Shown: positions 61,192-64,000 of the stretch, piece by piece
Layout: each line of letters begins with the position of its first letter
Numbering within the stretch: the stretch's first letter is position 1
Source: Lingula anatina
Taxonomy: Eukaryota > Brachiopoda > Lingulata > Lingulida > Lingulidae
Assembly (NCBI RefSeq): GCF_001039355.2
Contig: NW_019773614.1
Location: forward strand, 26,618 to 90,617
DNA length: 64,000 nt
Reading direction: 5' to 3'
Notes under the pieces: model-generated
Told to the model about the DNA's origin: nothing
Databases searched by the model: none
What the model saw: only the letters and a program-made list of their open reading frames with translations
Translations under genes and position numbers: made by a program

Positions 61192-64000
61192 TTGCATTCT
61201 CCTACAGAGATGGACAGCATTATTGAAGGAAACCAACATTTGCAAGACATCGAGACCCTCGTTCAACAAGGGGAGTACACCGCCGCTTTACTGGCAATGA
61301 AGGAGGACGTGGAGTCCACATCTAACAAAATACTGTACAGCTTTTACAAAAATACCTGCATGGCCTTGGATGATGCCAACTCGACAGACAAAGGCATCTT
61401 AAAAGGCTTGGCACACCAGGCATTGGGTGTGGTTTATAGTGAGACCCTAAAGCACAGAGAGAAGGCAAAGGCATTGCCTTTTTACATCACAGCAAAGGAT
61501 AGCCTGCTGGAGGTCGGGCTGCGACAAAAGGGAATTACATCCAATGATGAAAACTTGGCAGACGCTTTGAATAAAATTTACAAGATATTGTGTTTGTATA
61601 AAACAGCGAAGGAAAGCCTGGTGGAAGTCGGGGTTCCACCAAAGGAACATACAGCCGATAATGAAAATGTGGTAGACGCTTTAATGAACCTTTACGAGAC
61701 CATTGCCTGGTGTTACAGTGTGAAATACGACTTTGAAAAGCAATATGTTCACCTGAAAGTGGCTTGGGTCGTAGTATATGAGCGGGGATTGAAGGATAAA
61801 GCGGCATCTTTGCTAGTGCAGTTGGGTCGCTCTTGCCTCAATCAGAGGGAATTTAGAAAAGCGTCTGACTATATATCCCAAGCCGAAGATATGGCCGAAG
61901 AACTTGACAGGAAAGACATTGTTGCAGCATGTTTGCTGTTAAAACAAGATGTCCGTCTTTCAAAAAGAGACGGCTATTCAGATGAGGAGGAGCTGGAAAA
62001 AGCGCTGCAAATAGCCCAAGGTCTAGGGGACAAGCTGTTGCTAGCAAATACCCATGTTTGTATCTCCAATGATCGCTGTCAGTTCGGCTCATATCAGGAT
62101 TCCTTTGATCACGCCACCCTAGCGTTAAAAATCGCGGAATCCCTCGATGAAAACGACAACGATTCTCAAGAAATATTGAGTTTATGTCTGACTTGCATGA
62201 GCAAAACTTGTATACTGGTTGGAAACAATGAAAGAGCACTGCGTTTTCTTGAACAAAACCGAGGCGTCTTGCAGAACTTGGGAGACCGCATTCGTCTTAG
62301 TGATGTGGAAATGGAAATATCTTACTTAACACTTGCGAAGGCTAGTTCTGAATCAGAAATTGACTCATTATTTCAGCTAACTGTAAAATGCTTTAAACGC
62401 GCAATAGATATTGCTGATAAAATAAAAGACAAGGATCGTTTATGCCAAACAAAATACAAATATGCTGCTCTTCTGGAGCGATATGGATCTACAACGGGCG
62501 CCATTTCGCATTTTAAATGGACAATTGAATTGGCCCGGGACGTTGAAAATCTGTCCATTGAGTGTTTATGTCATCAACATTTGGCGAAGATTTTCATAAA
62601 ACAACGGACATTCGTTGAAGCGGAAAAACATGCTTCGGCATCTCTGCAACTGGCTATTGAGTTGACAAGTATAGAACTGCAGCAAATGTGCTACACGCTG
62701 CAAGGCTATTTGTACAAGGCGCAGGGTCTACTCCAGAAAGCCAGGACACCATACGTGCATGGAATTTCAATAGCATCTTATGTTCGAGAAAGACGGTTGA
62801 ATGACGATGACAACAAAATAGAATACTTCGAGTCGGTGATGGAGTGCTTCACTGATCTCCAGGAAATTTATATACAGCAACAAAAATACACCGAGGCTCT
62901 GTCAGTGGCTGAGCAATGTCGAGCCCGGTCAATGCTAGATATCATGTACGCCAGACGTCCTAAGGCAGATGTCCCAAAACATATAAAAAGACCAAAAGAA
63001 ATCCACTGGGTTGTCAATACTGCCAACGTACCCGTGGTTGTTTTTGCCTTAATCAACGACAAACTATTCGCCTGGGTCATCCGACCGCAGCAAGATGACG
63101 TTACGTTTCTTGACTATGCCATCACGTGCCCGGACACTGACGTCAAGGGGCTATTAAGTGCGCTCTCCGTGCTGCGGTCACTCTCTCCACCATCCCCAGC
63201 TGGGAATCAGACCATCCCAAGCGTAAACTGGAGATGTATGCTTACGGGTGCTTGGTCAGGTCATACTCGTAATAGCCTGGACAGCGCGCTCGATTCTTCT
63301 AGCACCCATGACGCCACTTTAACGTCCAAAGGCAACGGTTTGAGGAAAGTGTTTCAAAGGTGGTATGACGTCATCCTTGTTCCCGTGTTAAAAATGCTGA
63401 AAAAAGATGGCGATCGATACAGCAACATCGTCATCATACCCGACCTTCAGCTGCATTTGGTGCCTTTCCCAGCTCTCCTCATCAATGATTACTGTGCCAC
63501 CGTTATGCCATCGTTGGAGATTTTAGCCCACTCCCTTCGAGAAGATTCATCTTCGAGTGAAGAGAACACACAGCCCAGAGCACTAGTTGTGGGTAATCCT
63601 TCTGTCCCGGAAATCGACATTTGCGGACAAAAATGGACACCGTGCAAGTTACCTGGTGCCGAAGATGAAGCGATTCTTATCGCGGAAATGTTAGGCACGG
63701 AACCTCTTCTCCGAGACCGCGCACGACTTAGCGTTGTCAAGAAGGAACTACCTCGTGCTGACGTCATCCACGTGGCCTGTCATGGCAGCTGGTCCGAGAC
63801 AGCCTTGGTTTTGTCTCCCGACAGGTCGCCAGGGGACGGGACCTTATCCAGCAAGGATGTCTACTTGACTGCAGAGGAGGTGATGGGGATAAAACTACGA
63901 GCTAAAATTGTTGTTCTCAGTGCCTGCCACAGCGGAAGTGGGGAGATCAGAAACGAGGGCGTGGTAGGACTGTCCAGGGCATTCCTAGTAGCAGGTGCGC
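61192..64000 (+). CDS. TPR-CHAT protein (TTC28-like), 3' end outside the window
   Basis: Splice acceptor TTTTCACAG ends at 61,191. The first ATG is at 61,210, and the frame stays open for 930 codons to the window edge. Residues 1-565 are helical tetratricopeptide-type repeats with aligned Ala/Leu/Tyr positions, including a 38-residue tandem pair (94-131, 132-169). The E-x-C-R-A-R-S-M-L-D helix (568-577) is the usual linker into CHAT. The CHAT domain (caspase-HetF-associated-with-TPRs, a cysteine-protease fold of the caspase/separase clan) follows from about residue 600. VIHVACHG holds the presumed catalytic His858, and VVLSACHSG the presumed Cys906. Both are intact, so protease activity is plausible; substrates are unknown. 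The single large exon and this architecture are typical of invertebrate TTC28-like families. Initiation upstream is possible because the six codons before the ATG are open. Confidence 0.92.
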   Translation, partial: MHSPTEMDSIIEGNQHLQDIETLVQQGEYTAALLAMKEDVESTSNKILYSFYKNTCMALDDANSTDKGILKGLAHQALGVVYSETLKHREKAKALPFYITAKDSLLEVGLRQKGITSNDENLADALNKIYKILCLYKTAKESLVEVGVPPKEHTADNENVVDALMNLYETIAWCYSVKYDFEKQYVHLKVAWVVVYERGLKDKAASLLVQLGRSCLNQREFRKASDYISQAEDMAEELDRKDIVAACLLLKQDVRLSKRDGYSDEEELEKALQIAQGLGDKLLLANTHVCISNDRCQFGSYQDSFDHATLALKIAESLDENDNDSQEILSLCLTCMSKTCILVGNNERALRFLEQNRGVLQNLGDRIRLSDVEMEISYLTLAKASSESEIDSLFQLTVKCFKRAIDIADKIKDKDRLCQTKYKYAALLERYGSTTGAISHFKWTIELARDVENLSIECLCHQHLAKIFIKQRTFVEAEKHASASLQLAIELTSIELQQMCYTLQGYLYKAQGLLQKARTPYVHGISIASYVRERRLNDDDNKIEYFESVMECFTDLQEIYIQQQKYTEALSVAEQCRARSMLDIMYARRPKADVPKHIKRPKEIHWVVNTANVPVVVFALINDKLFAWVIRPQQDDVTFLDYAITCPDTDVKGLLSALSVLRSLSPPSPAGNQTIPSVNWRCMLTGAWSGHTRNSLDSALDSSSTHDATLTSKGNGLRKVFQRWYDVILVPVLKMLKKDGDRYSNIVIIPDLQLHLVPFPALLINDYCATVMPSLEILAHSLREDSSSSEENTQPRALVVGNPSVPEIDICGQKWTPCKLPGAEDEAILIAEMLGTEPLLRDRARLSVVKKELPRADVIHVACHGSWSETALVLSPDRSPGDGTLSSKDVYLTAEEVMGIKLRAKIVVLSACHSGSGEIRNEGVVGLSRAFLVAGA

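Noticed and set aside
61535-63767. Minus-strand open frames opposite the TPR-CHAT gene
   Set aside because: They are antisense shadows of a 930-codon frame with clear family motifs on the plus strand.

Overview
This window is nuclear DNA of a marine-type bilaterian invertebrate. Its base composition is AT-rich. It carries spliced genes, GA/CA/TA microsatellites, long poly-A/poly-T tracts, small palindromic transposons and an RTE-type LINE end with an ATG microsatellite tail. A lophotrochozoan (mollusc, brachiopod or annelid) is my best guess; no marker in the window settles the phylum. No rRNA, tRNA, CRISPR array or bacterial operon was seen.

Layout. Positions 1-22,700 hold no convincing protein gene: microsatellites, MITE-like elements, one 560-base assembly gap and a few candidate regulatory sites. 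A rhodopsin-class GPCR coded in one exon lies at 22,764-23,969 (+), just after a splice acceptor in its 5' UTR. Positions 24,100-47,900 are again gene-poor. This stretch contains a ~3.3-kb block present twice around a single N (35,343-38,586 and 38,626-41,936), which is probably two haplotypes joined by the assembler, then a decayed 5'-truncated RTE LINE (41,937-42,615) and a 45-bp minisatellite. The right quarter is gene-dense. HROB, an MCM8-MCM9 cofactor in homologous recombination, runs on the minus strand from 57,939 to 47,936. I rebuilt it as nine coding exons (954 residues), ending in a short exon that encodes an acidic C-terminal tail. From 61,192 to the window end a plus-strand gene encodes a TPR-CHAT protein (TTC28-like) with both CHAT catalytic residues visible; it is cut by the window edge.

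How they relate. HROB and the TPR-CHAT gene are divergent. The ~3.2 kb between them contains a TCTCGCGAGA palindrome and an ATGGCGGC element, typical of CpG-type housekeeping promoters. The GPCR is isolated. I see no sign that the three genes form one pathway.

No wholly new system is demonstrated. The items most worth a second look are the TPR-CHAT gene, the HROB terminal exon, a 68-bp-arm near-perfect hairpin just downstream of HROB exon 8, several MITE families, a DR5-spaced AGGTCA-like array, and two single-N joins flanked by duplicated sequence that look like assembly artefacts.
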